The notes beneath the pieces were generated by a model. That model ran no database searches. It saw nothing but the letters and a program-made list of their open reading frames with translations, and was not told the DNA's origin. A program made the translations under genes and the position numbers. Below, piece by piece: positions 1-12,217 of a stretch of DNA of 64,000 nucleotides; positions within the stretch are counted from its first letter, which is position 1; each line of letters starts with the position of its first letter. Origin of the DNA: Desmodus rotundus (taxonomy: Eukaryota; Chordata; Mammalia; Chiroptera; Phyllostomidae); contig NC_071388.1 of NCBI RefSeq assembly GCF_022682495.2, positions 15,859,171 through 15,923,170 of the forward strand, in the 5' to 3' direction.

Positions 1-264
1 ACTTCCTCAGTTTAGCTTGCACTCATTTGAGTGTGTGTATGTGTGCTTACTAAGCTCTCTTCAATTTTATCATCTGTGCAATTCTGCATATTGGCCACCA
101 GAGCCACGGTAGCAATACTGAAGGAACTTCCAACACGACGAGATCCATTGTCTCCCCTTTTGTACTTACACACACTTCCTTCTCACCTGCCCCCTTCCAG
201 AGTCCCTGGCTCTGAAAACCAACAACAGCCTGTTGTCCATTTCTAAATGTTGCCCTTTTAGCAA

Positions 265-672
265 TTTTTGTTAGGTGGAATCCTACAGTATATGACTTTT
301 TGGATTAGCTTTTTTCATGCAGCATAATTCTCTGAAAGCCACCCAACTCCTTACAAGTGTAGTCATCCCTTGTATTACTGAGTAGCATTCTGAGGCATGT
401 AAACCCTACAGTTTGTTTAACCTTTCTCCTGCTGAAAGACAGCTGGGCTGATTCAAGTTCTTCACTATAACAAATAAAGCTGCTATGGACATGTGTACAG
501 GTTTCACGTGAATATGTTCTCATTTGTCCGGAATACATGCCCAAGTATGCAACTGTTGGGTTACAATGTAACCATTACATGGATAACTGCGCGTTTAGTT
601 TTATCATGAACTACAAAACTAATTTCCAAAGTGGCTGCACCCTTTATTCCCACAAGCAATATACAATTTAAC
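265..672 (-). mobile_element. L1 fragment, antisense (ORF2 3' region)
   Basis: The plus strand reads as the reverse complement of the end of an L1 ORF2. It has the landmarks CAGCATAATTCTCTGA, a degenerate TACTGAGTAGCATTC, AATAAAGCTGCTATGGAC and CCAAAGTGGCTGCACC in the order known from mammalian L1s. Divergence is substantial, so this is an old L1M-type piece. It is 5' truncated, and no target duplication was found. The short open frames across it are decayed L1 or chance. Confidence 0.75.
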
Positions 673-2439
673 TTTCTCTGGATATTTGCCAATATTTGGT
701 GCAAAGAACTGGGATCTGGGGGTAAAGAGGACTTAGCAAGGCTCTATCCTTGGGGGCTAATAATTAGTGAGCTCAGCCTCTCTCAGGCTGCACTTGACTG
801 TATGTGTCTTTCTATTCTGTGGACTATGGAGAAAAGGTACTTTGTTTTAAGAGAGAGAAGAGTGTGGAAAAGACATCAGAGGGAAGCAGTGACTGCAGCA
901 AAGAGGTAATTAACAGTACTTTCATCTTGGACCCAGCTATTCCTTCAGAAAGTGTGTGTCCTGCACTTTCTGCAACATAGATTCTATGAAATAATTCAGT
1001 ATACCTCTCTGTTTACCTAGCTCATTTCTGTAGCTAAAAACAATAATAGTAATCCTTCCTAACACGCTATGTGGTAAAGAGTGTAGCTGTAGTTTATGGT
1101 CCCCAAATTAAGACTATTTCCTGAAATACATTCTACAATGCCAAAGCGCAAAGGACTCTAGGGTCACATAGATTTGAACTGGACTTGAATTCTGCCTCCA
1201 AAGATATGTAAGCTATCTATGGTTGTTGTAAGGATCAAACGAAGCTTGTTCCTAAATGAGTTATCACAAATGCCCACTCAGTATGACAGTATATTCTTTT
1301 TAATAATAAAAGTATCTTGCAGGAAATGAGACATGTTATTGTTAAGCAAGAATTTTCATGCATGTTGAATTAAATTGTCTGCCAGCTACTAAGTCCTTAT
1401 TTGGGAAGATGGTGTTGACCTTGGAGCTGAACCCCACAAAAAGACATAATTTCTAAAATAATATTTAACATTCAGGTTTATGTAGTGCAGAGTTTAAGAT
1501 TGATAAGATTTATTTAGTAGTTTGTGAAAGAAGAATGGGAAAAACTGCTGGTAGCAATTCCTGTCAGTCCTAACCCATTGTGTGTGTAGAGTGATTAACA
1601 AGCCCCCTCCCATAGAGAGGTCCTTTAGAACTCAGTGTGGAGGTCTCTTCCCCTTGCCCACCCTCCTAACCCCCGGCTCACCCTTACACCGACACCACTA
1701 GTGACTTATCAAAGGATCCCCTTCAACTGCAAAACATATTCTCCCTATCGGGGAGTTCTGGTTAGTAACATGCTGCCTACCTCATTGCCTTTCGATGACA
1801 TTCTGACACTTCTTATAGATGACAGCCCTGGGCAACTGTCCAGCTGACCTGTCCCATAATCTGTCTCTGGCCACCCTTTTTAAAGAAAGAATGTTTCATT
1901 CTGCTTCCAGCCTGTTGATTAATTCTGGTAAACCTGCCCTCACAAATCAAAGCTTGTCATTCATGGTACTCTTTAAATAATTCTGGAAAGAGAGGAAGTC
2001 TTCTTTAGGTCTCTTATCTCTCTGATATTTTAAGTAGTTATACTTCATGAAGGATTCCTATAATAAATCAGTCATAAAGTAGACTGGTGCTCTTAAATAT
2101 ATGATTATTTGAAAAAGCATTAAAGAAAATAATTCCTCAGCATGTAGAATGCAGGTGATTAAAGCTTTAAGTTACAGCCATCAGATGGCAGGATAGCTTA
2201 CAATTATTACAATTTACTTTAAAACTGCATTTTTATTTGTACATGTATCTAATCAATTACCCAATTTAAGTATAGTAAATACAAAGTGACAATGTTTAGC
2301 AACTGATAAAATTCTTATCAAGTTAGTCTATTTTCCTAATGAAATTTCTCCAAGTGAAGTGAACTGGATTGGAGACAAGAGAAAAAAGGAATTCAAGGTC
2401 AAGTTTCATCTATCACAGCATTTCTACACTTTATGGCAG
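673..2439. other. Unassigned AT-rich sequence
   Basis: I see no recognisable repeat, RNA gene or supported exon. A slightly GC-richer patch at about 1,560-1,870 has a 70-codon plus-strand frame with no coding signature that I trust. On the minus strand a possible 50-bp microexon there (CAG before 1,834, GT after 1,785) has a poor pyrimidine tract, so I do not call it. Confidence 0.4.
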
Positions 2440-3060
2440 AAGGAACACTTGTTTTTGTTCTTTTTTAATGTCTTCATCTAAACCCACTTCAATGACGTGA
2501 GTTCCTGAACCTCCAACTGAAAATGAGCCATCACTTCCGACACAGCCTACTCCTCAGATGCTGCTGAGAAACTCCCCAGAGGATGTGCTCTGAACAGGGC
2601 TCTCAGGATTTTCTACTCTCACCACTTTGCCCTGAAACCGTGTTGCTCTTTTTGGGAGGTGGAGGGTGAGGGACCAAAAATGTGGTGACCACCATTTGGT
2701 GGAGCAGAGCAGATGTTTAGTGCCTGCCACTGCTCCTCTCCTTGGTCTAGTGAGGTGATGTCAGCACACCAGCAACCAGTCCTCGTTATTTCATATCATG
2801 CATAGAACTCATTATCTTTTCATTTTTCAACACGGACCAGAAAACCAGAGCTTTCATTGTAATGAGCTCTGACAAGATGGAATTGTAAGACAGACCACCT
2901 CTGCAATGACCTCATATATTTGTATTTGCATCCACTTCAATGACCGGCTGCATATCTGCCCGCTCCCCTCCAGTTCTGCTTCACGGGGCCAACACCAGCT
3001 CCCCCCACCATCACCATATGTATCTTTGTGCTTTAAAATGCAAGAGAAACCCATTCTAAA
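2440..3060 (-). other. Coding-like but unidentified segment (possible decayed pseudogene)
   Basis: Read on the minus strand, this moderately GC-rich stretch gives protein-like runs broken by stops and frame changes. One ends in GGSGTHVIEVGLDEDIKKEQ before a TAA near 2,437, another reads GCWCADITSLDQGEEQWQ. The phrase GTCATTGAAGTGG occurs twice. I do not recognise the protein. It could be an old processed pseudogene, an uncatalogued repeat or chance. The stops rule out an intact exon. Confidence 0.2.
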
Positions 3061-4501
3061 TCCCAGAAATGGAATTCAATTCCTAATCTTGCCCATTATC
3101 ATTTCACGCTACCAAATTACTCTTAGTAGAATGCCAAGAGTGGAAATGTCAAGGTGTCAATAAAACAATCATATGGCAATTCAACATTAATATATTTCAC
3201 AGAGTTAGATCATGTTTATATTAAGCCAAGATACATGTAGATGAGGCATCAACGTGCCAGACCTGGTTTAAAAAGAAAACAAAAAAAACAAAAAACTGGC
3301 CAACCCCTGCTCATTAAGAGTAAAAATCTTATAGTCCAATCTCAACAAAATTTATCTTACTAAACATAAACCACAGGAAAAAAACATGCTTATAAATTTA
3401 AGTAGATAATTTCAGTTGAATATAAAAAGTTACCGAGCATGAGATGAAATGATACAATAAGAAAATTTATGTTGGGAATTTTAAGAACTAAATTGCCACT
3501 TGCTTTTTATTTCCCCCCTCTGGTTATCTTTGTCCATATGCTAAGTAGGCACATGGCAAAGATATCCAAGAATTTATTTATTTTTTCCTTAAGAAAAAAC
3601 TTCCTTCTACAATAATCTCCACATAGTCGGTACCATTTTTCAAGCATTCACATTATTTTATAATCAAAATGTGATATATCATCAAATATATCCATTAAGT
3701 AAAAGTTGAAACATATCATTTGACTATAAAATAAATTAAAATAAAAGATTTGCCAAGTATTTTACCCAAGGTCACCTTACTTTAAAAAGTGACTAGGGGA
3801 AAAAATTATGATACCTAGTATATGCCTCCCCACTGGGACTCTTAATATTATAAAATTTTTAATTGGTTTACTATCACAAAAGAGACTTCAATTCTACCCT
3901 CCCCTGCTGCCTAGTCCAGATTGCACTTTATTAGTCTGAAGGCATTGAAATATTTTGAACTGATAATTAAAATGTTTCTTTAATATCTTCTATTTTGTTC
4001 ATTGCCAATTAATTCAAGGTCACATATTGCTGCCCAGTATTACATTTTACACTTTAAATATTTTTCTACACCAAGTTATACTTTGGAAATACTTATAGCT
4101 TTTTCAATTTTGAATACACCTTGGAAAATTATTTCCAGTGATTAATTGTAGGTAACTTCAAAGGGGATTATGATTTAACATAGTATTTCTATTCATTTCA
4201 TTACTCAAGTTCACATTCATGAAAATTTAATAATGTATCAAACAGAATGATTTCATAATTCAGGTGCACATTTTACTTATTTAACTTGGAAAAATGACAG
4301 TCATACCTTTCTCAAGGAACATATTAAATGTTAATGAAATGTATTATGGCTTTTGAATTAATTGCTTTTGACAAGGTATATGTAAATGGAATAAAGCAAC
4401 TGTATTTTCTTGATGATACACATTTTACTTTTCAGTTTAATGATAGTAGCCAACCAATTTCCATGCATGAGTTATTTGATCTTTTTATAAAATTAATTTT
4501 C
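3061..4501. other. Unassigned AT-rich sequence
   Basis: Strongly AT-rich sequence with many A and T runs. No repeat boundary, RNA gene or exon is supported. Confidence 0.4.
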
Positions 4502-4925
4502 TTGGGGTGACACTGGTTAATAAGAATATACAGATTCATCATTCTATGACACATCATCTGTGCATTGTGCCCACCACCCAAAGTCAAATCTTCTTTGAGC
4601 AGCATACTCTTGATGCCCTTTACCATCGCTCCCCGCCCCCGGTAACCACCATATTTTTGCCTGTGTCTATGAGTTCCGGTTTTACACACCATATAGGAAC
4701 AATATCACAGAGACCTTAGTTTTTTTCTGACTGACTTATTTCACTTAGTATATATGCTCACAGTCTATCCATGTGTTCACAAGTGGCAGTATTTCATCTT
4801 TTCTTATGGCTGAGTAGTATTCCATTATTAGGTTGGTTGTTTGTTTGGTGTTGAGTTGTATGAATTCTGTATATATTTTGGATATTAACCCCTTGTCAGA
4901 GCTATTGTTTGAAAATATACAGTCA
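4502..4925 (-). mobile_element. L1 fragment, antisense, 3' end at left
   Basis: TTGGGGTGACACTGGTTAAT at the left edge is the complement of the bat and laurasiatherian L1 tail that ends ACCAATGTCACCCCAATAAA. Further right, GGCTGAGTAGTATTCCATT and GGATATTAACCCCTTGTCAG are antisense ORF2 landmarks. About 100 bp of the usual sequence between those two landmarks is missing, so the copy has an internal deletion. Confidence 0.75.
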
Positions 4926-5067
4926 CAGAAAATGACTTTGGGTGGTGAACACACAATGCCATATACAGATTATGTAGCATAGAAATGCACACTTGAAACC
5001 CATATAATCCTATTAACCAATGTCACCTCAATAAATTTAACTAAAATGATATAAAATAAAATAAAAT
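4926..5067 (+). mobile_element. L1 3' end, sense
   Basis: The sequence from TGACTTTGGGTGGTGAAC through CACTTGAAACCCATATAAT to CAATGTCACCTCAATAAAT is the terminal part of an L1 3' UTR. It is followed by an A-rich tail (ATAAAATAAAATAAAAT). It is the inverted partner of the left end of the neighbouring antisense L1. Confidence 0.75.
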
Positions 5068-6543
5068 ATTTTTAAATATTCATTTAATTTTCTAAAGACA
5101 ATGTTAAAATTCTAATAGGTGCCCATTGATACGATTATGTCTTCTTTAAATATTGATAAATATCTCATATATTCTAAAGAAAGATTTATTAGTCACCACC
5201 TTATCTCCGTGCAAGTGATTCCTCATAATTGTAATGACATTATATAATACCTATAATAATCTGATTTAACTATAAATGTTGTAGATACCAGACCAAGCAG
5301 TACTCAGTGTTATTCCATTGAGTTCTTACTGGATGAATCAGTGTTTTTATCTTTTTATTTAATAATCATTAGAAAAATAGCTGCATTGCCTCCAATTTAT
5401 GCGCCAAGAAACTAAAATATAAGTTTAACATGGCTTGGATTCCAAAGTGTAACAAAACTGAAAGGGTTATTAAGCATGGCATTTTATGTTTGCAGAAGCA
5501 TACAACAAAACCTATATCTAAAGTCACTTTAAGAATTAGTACCTTAGAAATGGAGTCTTAAAACTTTTTTGTGTCAGAGCTTCCTGGGGATAGTGTTTCT
5601 GGTGCCATTAAGTGTTCAAACTTAGTAGGACTCTGTGATATTTTACCACTCCAAGGGGTCTGTCTATAGGGCCATGGCAGCATCGTGGAGCACAATTATC
5701 CTAAAATAAGTGAGTCAACTATAAAGTGAGCCAATTTTATGCTATCTCACATATAACTAATTTAAGTAGTTATTGAATGGTTTTAAGGGTTCAGTGATAA
5801 AAGAAGTTTCCAAGACCTAATAGTCAACTTCATATTATGAAAACCTATCTTATCATTACGTAAACTTGAGTTTATTAATAAATGCATGAGACTTTACAAC
5901 TATGATGTTGAATTTAATACATTACATGTTTAAAAATTATAAAATATAAGTTAGTCATCATTCTATCATCCATGTACTTTTCTAAAAACTCTTCATTTAT
6001 TCATTTGCTAACCACCTGCCATATATATGAAAGCATGGTAAGTATTTTTGGATTAAGTAAGTAAATTGGATTAAGTTGCTAAGAATACTCTTAAAGTTTC
6101 TTAAAACCTTAGAGCATCCTTACAAATTAATGATTCTGGACACACCTTTTGAGTAGTCAAATATATAAATACAGGAAATTTATAGGGTTGATTACATTTC
6201 ATTGATTTTATTTTAAATGAAAAAGGTGTAGGCTACAGATCATGGTTTTTTATTAAAAATCTGTAAACTTGAAACAAGATTTAAACAAGACATAATTTAC
6301 ATAAAAAACAGTTGGTTTGAAGGAAATTAATGTACATCAGGATGACTGAGAAACAAAAGAAATTTCATGTCTAGACCATATTTCAATAGATTCTGATTTA
6401 ATTGGTCTGCAGTAGTGTCCAGGAATTAATAAAAGTTAAAATATAATTTAAAAAGTCCACAGTTAATTCTGGCAGTGCTTTACAACACTCAGTGGCAAAA
6501 AAAACATGAATGACATTGTTATGAGAAAATTAGGGTCAAAAAG
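5068..6543. other. Unassigned AT-rich sequence
   Basis: No supported gene or repeat. The GC-richer patch at about 5,570-5,700 has no splice-bounded open frame that I could support. Confidence 0.4.
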
Positions 6544-6548
6544 CCTGC

Positions 6549-6720
6549 CTTTATATATATATGTGTGTGTGTGCATACACACACACACACAAGTCCATTC
6601 ATTATATATATATTTATATATTTAAGTAATTGTTAAATATCTTGTATAATTATATACAAAAATGTATTTATATATAATTATATATAAAATTATTGTATAT
6701 ATTAGTGATATATATATTTA
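6549..6720. repeat. TA and GT/CA microsatellite plus AT-rich low complexity
   Basis: A compound simple repeat: TATATATATATGTGTGTGTG, then GCATACACACACACACACA, then about 110 bp of degenerate TATA-type sequence containing TATATATATTTATATATTTA. The GT and CA halves are complementary and could pair as a hairpin. Confidence 0.85.
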
Positions 6721-6872
6721 AGTAATCAGAAAAAAAACATAGGTTCTATTTGTTTCAATACTGAGAATTAGTCCAAGGGGTAGTCACCTGTGAAACCCTC
6801 ACACTGTTGTCTATCCCAGCCCTTCCACAGCAAATGCTGATCGAGATCTACCACGTGCTAGGCGATGCTCTA

Positions 6873-7070
6873 CAAGGGTGCCCAACCCTCTTGGCATCTC
6901 TGGGTCACACTGGAAGAAGAGGTGTCTTGGGCCATACATTAAATACACCACAAAATGTAATCACAAAAAATCTCATAATGTTTTACGTAAATTTATGATT
7001 TTGTGTTGGTCCACATTCACAGCCATCCTGGGCTGCATGCGGCCCATGAGCCGAAGTTTGGACACCCTTG
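6873..7070 (+). mobile_element. hAT-type nonautonomous DNA transposon (MER30-like)
   Basis: The ends are imperfect inverted repeats: CAAGGGTGCCCAAC at the left and GTTTGGACACCCTTG at the right. The interior carries CACTGGAAGAAGAGGTGTCTT, TGGGCCATACATTAAATACA and ATCCTGGGCTGCATGCGGCCC, typical of a ~200-bp hAT-Charlie MITE that I remember as MER30-like. CTCTA occurs just outside both ends and may be a decayed 8-bp target duplication. A second copy lies at 34,768-34,978. Confidence 0.75.
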
Positions 7071-7667
7071 CTAGACTCTAGGGATTCAGGAATGAATAAT
7101 GAAAATCTGTACCCCACAAGTTATCTTGTATGCTCAAAATCTTTACTCCATTAGGAAATTTTATGAGCAATTCAACACTTACTCTGAGGTCATTACTGTG
7201 TATATGAAATGACACCCCCCAAAAAAAGCAAAGACCTTAGCTATAGGGAGCAAATTAATTAAAAGTCAAATTCCTCTTACACAGGAGTACTTAATCTTAT
7301 CTTTGTTTTTAATGTGTTTGTGCCAGTGATTCAATGACAGACAATAACTTTGTCTCAGAAATATAGTTTAAATAAAATATGCATATTAAATATCAAATTT
7401 AAATTAAAATAATATATACTACTTATATATGTCATACACATCGATGCAGAATAAATAAATGAATACACTATTAAATGTGAAGTGAAGTTCAAAAATATTT
7501 CAATAAAGTTTAATCCATAAAATTGCTGGTGTTTTTGGACTTCAGGTTAGTTTGCCTCTGTGGAGATAAACAACTGAAATTCATACTGGTAACCACGGAA
7601 GCACATAATTAGAACCAATATAGTCTAATAAAAATGTGGGGAAACAGTATCTACTTTGGAAAGTTAC
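7071..7667. other. Unassigned AT-rich sequence
   Basis: AT-rich sequence with no recognised repeat or gene. Confidence 0.4.
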
Positions 7668-7799
7668 CTCTCTGAAATTGATGGATTGCGCTGTCCACCA
7701 ATAGGAACAGAAAATCTGAGGGTAGGTGGATCTTCTCTCGGGATTAAAACGTTCAGCCAGGCATCCGAGCCACAACATTACATTATCTCTTTGCCATGA
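7668..7799 (-). CDS. Weak candidate coding exon, unidentified protein
   Basis: On the minus strand a 132-bp interval is bounded by an acceptor (AATTTTCCCAG before 7,799) and a donor (AGAGAG then GTAACT after 7,668). Only one of the three frames is open across it. That frame uses whole codons at both ends (phase 0-0) and gives 44 residues, starting SWQRDNVMLWLGCLAERF and ending QSINFRE. The peptide is tryptophan-rich and I do not recognise it. It would follow the 12,218-12,342 candidate in transcript order, and the phases fit. With no homology this could be chance, since 44 open codons are not rare. Confidence 0.2.
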
Positions 7800-9860
7800 C
7801 TGGGAAAATTCAAATCATGTATATTAAAAACAAGTAAACAACAGTGCACACAGTTTGAGGATCACAGACATCCAGTTAGTGGACATTTAAACTGCCTGAG
7901 GTTTCCAGCTTCTCTCTTTCTTCTGGATAAAACTTTTCTTTCCAGTAACTGACTCTACAAAAATATCATTATTGTCCTTTTTCTTTCAGAAAAATTTCTT
8001 TGGTCATTCATTGCTATTGAGCCATATTTAGACTCTCTCAGCTGGGATTCATAGGTTGTACACCTACTGTTCTGTAATTCTGGCATTCACCTGGGAATCA
8101 TAGGAAATGTTTTCTTGTCTCCTTAAGAGGCATTCCCTGCTGTAAGGTAATAGGAACAGCAAAATTCAAGATCATGGTCTTGGAGAGTTGTCTGTTCTTT
8201 AGATATGGATCATATACACATTTTAATCAGTTCCAAAACAAGAGGCTGGAATGGCATGCATAGTCTTATTCCTCACATTACCTGATACAACTCACAAAAT
8301 TATAAACATGTATTTATAGAATGGGATGGAAATGGGAAACTGTTTTACCATGGAGGTGGGCTTGTATCTGCACCTAAGTTATCAGCAAGTATCAGTAAAA
8401 TCTCTTATTAGAGTCCTCTTTCATTACATTGTTCCAGAAAACTGCTTTGGAGATGAAAATCTACAATAAAATCATAAAATATTTTTAAAAATAATTTTCT
8501 CATTACTATGAATCTAATACAGTTGGAAAAAAAAGATTTATAGGCACATCACTGTACCCCCCAAAAAATTTTGGTCCAAAGTTAGGAGAATGTAAGAACA
8601 CATACCCCCCCCCACACACACCATTTTAAAGAACTGATTTTATTTCTCAAAGATGGTCTCAAAAGGATGTTGAGAGGGTTGAGGTTCATTGAAGCGAAAG
8701 ACCAAATACATTAGAAAACTTTTCTCAGAACAATCATATTTTGAGTCTTGTCACTATTTTAGCCAAACCATCACCTGATAAAAGGAAGATAGCGTTATGA
8801 GTTAAACAGCGAATACATTGTTTAAAGATGTAATTTGCATTTTCTGTGTATCTGATCTAAGGTTTTACAAATTGAATGTGACACTTTTATCTGCCCATTT
8901 GTTATTTTTCAAAGTTTTTATCTCCTAGAACTGGAGGAAAGTAACAGCTAGAAATACTACTAACAAAGATAATGATAATTTCACTTTGCTTACTGGCATG
9001 GTTTTGTCTCATCTGGAATTCTCAGAACCTGCTTGTGTGGATTGATGGGCTACATGACTCACACGACTTCTGAGAACCATCCTGCAGTCTTTCCTGGTAT
9101 GAAGTGTCAGCCCCCGAATAAGACTATTTCACTGTTGTCCAAAGTAAAGCTCCCCTTTTCAAAACACATTTTCTATTTACATTTTCAGGGTTCTGTCACG
9201 AGGATTCAAGCCAGGATTTCAAGGGATAGTTATTAGATCTGTCAGCTGAGTTAGTTCAGGCTCAATTTTGTCTTGGTTTGTTATTCGTACTCCTCTCTTT
9301 TAGGTCTGTTTCCTTGAAAATTAAAAGAAAAACATGATAATTTTTTAAATTAGAAACTCCTCAACTTTGGGGGTAGCCTTGATGTAGCAGGAAAAAATTG
9401 TATTGAGTTAATATGTACGCAAATAAGATTATGATCAATGAATTATTATCCCCAATTCTTATTTTCTCTTTGAATAGCCACTCATTAGACTATTAAGTTA
9501 CTGTGTTGATGATGTGGGGAATTCAAAGGCCAGGCTCCAACCCTGAAGTTTTTGTCTAATAGGAGACACAAGATATGATATAAATTACCTCATGTACATA
9601 AGCATTTTAAAGGAATTTAAGACAATTATACATATCACAAAAAAACAATATAAAATAAAGCTGTAATGAGCTGACATATTTTATCTTACTGTAATGCAAA
9701 CAATCCTTTTGCAGTAGTGTATGTGTATTTCTGATAAAGATTTTATTTTTTGTTCTTTAGTGAGGTAAAGAGGCCCTGAGGTCATCCACAGTTGGTTAGG
9801 TCCATCTTCTGAGTGAGGTCACCAAACTCAAGGTGAAAGGTGGAATGCAAATGTTCTGTT
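7800..9860. other. Unassigned AT-rich sequence
   Basis: No gene or clear repeat. A C-run followed by CA units (CCCCCCCCCCACACACACC) lies at about 8,606-8,624. The 67-codon plus-strand frame at 9,033-9,236 lacks supporting splice sites or domain features. Confidence 0.4.
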
Positions 9861-9904
9861 TTATCCCTGCAAACATAGTAAATGCGCTTGTAATGCTTCC
9901 TTCT

Positions 9905-10075
9905 GGTCTCTGACATTTATATTCATTGAGAAACTATGTATCAAGTATCTGTTATGTGCCCAGATCTGTGCAGTTGATTTGGGGTATAATGTATATAATA
10001 TGCAGAGGAGCACAGTGAAGTTTATAGCCACACTGGGCAGGAGTCTTAAAGGACAAAATGCCTTTTTTTCTGCTC
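9905..10075 (-). mobile_element. L2 LINE fragment, antisense (probable)
   Basis: The segment TTCATTGAGAAACTATGTATC..CTGTTATGTGCCCAGATCTGTG..GGGTATAATG follows the order of the reverse-complemented L2 3' end, where the consensus reads roughly ATTGAGCACCTACTATGTGCC. It is highly diverged and has no sharp boundaries. Confidence 0.5.
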
Positions 10076-11529
10076 CCATATCCTTAGGCCAATAGTTATA
10101 TGAAGAGACTTTGAGAAGAAAGTGAATCATGAGAACAACCAGTTCTAGCACTGGATAGACAACATTTAATTTTATTAAGCGAAACACCAGGTTCCCTTAC
10201 AACTTCCAAAGAATTTTAATTCATCTTTCTGCGAGGTCATTCTTTCTTCATGGTATGAAAGAACTAATTCAATGTGTTTTTTATAGTTTTCTTCCTGATG
10301 AACTGCATTCTGGCCAAATTGAAAGAACATTTTTTTTTTGGTATTCTGTATGGTTATTTTACATCAAAGTAAATGGAAAAGAGAAACTTATAAAAACTTT
10401 AATTGCATTAAAAGGCAAATACAGAGAACACAGTTAATATATTAAAAAGTAAGTAAGGGAAGACCTCCAAAGGAAAACCTATGTTTAAAAAGGACGTATA
10501 TTTATTTTGAGTAGATGGGAAGCAACTGAAAATTTTTTGAATATTATATATATTTTTCATATATATACATGTTTTGACATCCATTAATTCTCACAATCTT
10601 CATAAGGGTGATATTCAACATCTTTCTTTTAACCATTTCATGTGAAACACAAAGTTTCTCACATATTCTAGATCTTGTTTTTACTTTTATAAAAATTGAG
10701 TTCTTGCTAATGATGTTATAGTAAAGCTAATTTTTAGAGTTTCATGCCTTTGGGATGATTTACTATCGACTAAAACCCATGTCACAGAGAAACTAAAATA
10801 AAGTAATTTTGAAAAAAGTAAAATACTAGTTACCTAAGTATTCTACTTTTCTTTTTGACTGTTACCTTTTGATCTTCAAACTGAATATATTATGTTCTTA
10901 CATATGTAGTCTTCTGTACCTATATCCCTATATGTATCTCTGTATAGATCGATAAGAATAAGATAATTGCCTGAAGCTTTTTCTGAAGATAAATTCCACT
11001 TAAAAGAATAATCATGGGGTACTTATGAATTCAGATTTCATATTTTTTATTCTATACTTTAGGACAGACACTAAGTTAAGCATTACTGTTCCTATATCTT
11101 AATTTTATACATTCATTCATACTTATTTCTTTCTCTTTCTATTTGTTTTCCTGAGGAAACATGACAATAAAAAGAACTGATGTTTGTTAGTTACTGAACA
11201 AACACCAGTCACTGACTTAATTGCCTCAGTGGCTTCTGTAACGCATGGTCCCCCACCTACACTTGCAATATCACCGTTGCCCCTGTCACTATTATCAAAT
11301 AGGACTGGACTCGCAGGTTTCTGATTTTCAAACTGTGGTTCAGCTCCAGTTAATCATCTACATTCCAAAATACGGGAATCTGTTGTCGATAAGCTTGTAT
11401 TTCTTATTTTAATTGTGTAAACTCTCAACAATAACTACCCATGTGATCTACCACTGTCACTGGCTTTACAGAAACACCCACGTGTGTGACAGCAGCCAGA
11501 AGGACGCTGGGTTTGCCCTGCATCATCTC
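10076..11529. other. Unassigned AT-rich sequence
   Basis: AT-rich sequence with no gene or repeat that I can name with confidence. Confidence 0.35.
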
Positions 11530-11660
11530 AACTGCTTTGGACAACTCAACTCTGTGTCTCTCCATCTCAGTTTTCTAATCCTTAAAATGGGAGATACACC
11601 TATTCATTAATAAAATTAATGAGGTAGTAGATGTAAACAGCTTGTAAAGTCCTATAATAT
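11530..11660 (+). mobile_element. MIR SINE fragment, sense
   Basis: CATCTCAGTTTTCTAATCC followed by TTAAAATGGGAGATACACC and ATGAGGTAGTAGATGTAAAC matches the MIR core, where the consensus reads roughly CTCAGTTTCCTCATCTGTAA. It is a diverged partial copy. Confidence 0.55.
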
Positions 11661-11695
11661 CGTCAGAATTCATCAATTAATGTAAATGTCTCTAT

Positions 11696-11723
<28 letters not shown>
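11696..11723. repeat. (CA)14 microsatellite
   Basis: An uninterrupted CA dinucleotide run of 28 bp. Confidence 0.97.
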
Positions 11724-11727
<4 letters not shown>

Positions 11728-12217
11728 TCAAAGTCACTCTAACCCAGAATACTTTTCTAATGAATCATGGTTGCAACCATGCAGTAAAGAAAAAACATAT
11801 ACCAATAATAATTATGATTTCAATAAAAATAGTTATTCACTAATGTCATAATTTATCCCCTTAAAGGCCCAAATTATTCATCAGGAAACTCCCTCAAAGG
11901 AAAAAAAGTAAATGTTGTACTAACATAATTTATTCTGTTCTTTTAAAAAAATTGTTCTTACAAAATTTTGGTCTTATATGAAAGATACACGTATCACATG
12001 TAACATATAATTATCACTAGGATAATGAAATTTTAAGTGTAATGTCAATATTTAATTGTAATAATTATATTTTCCTTTACATTTGAAATATCTAAAATCT
12101 TCAGTATATTAAAATCTTATAAATAGACCTGTGAGGGTAACTGCCATGAAAACAAAACAAGAGTATGTCCATCTTCTCCATTTATTTTCACCTGGACATG
12201 AAAGTTTCTCACTTTAC

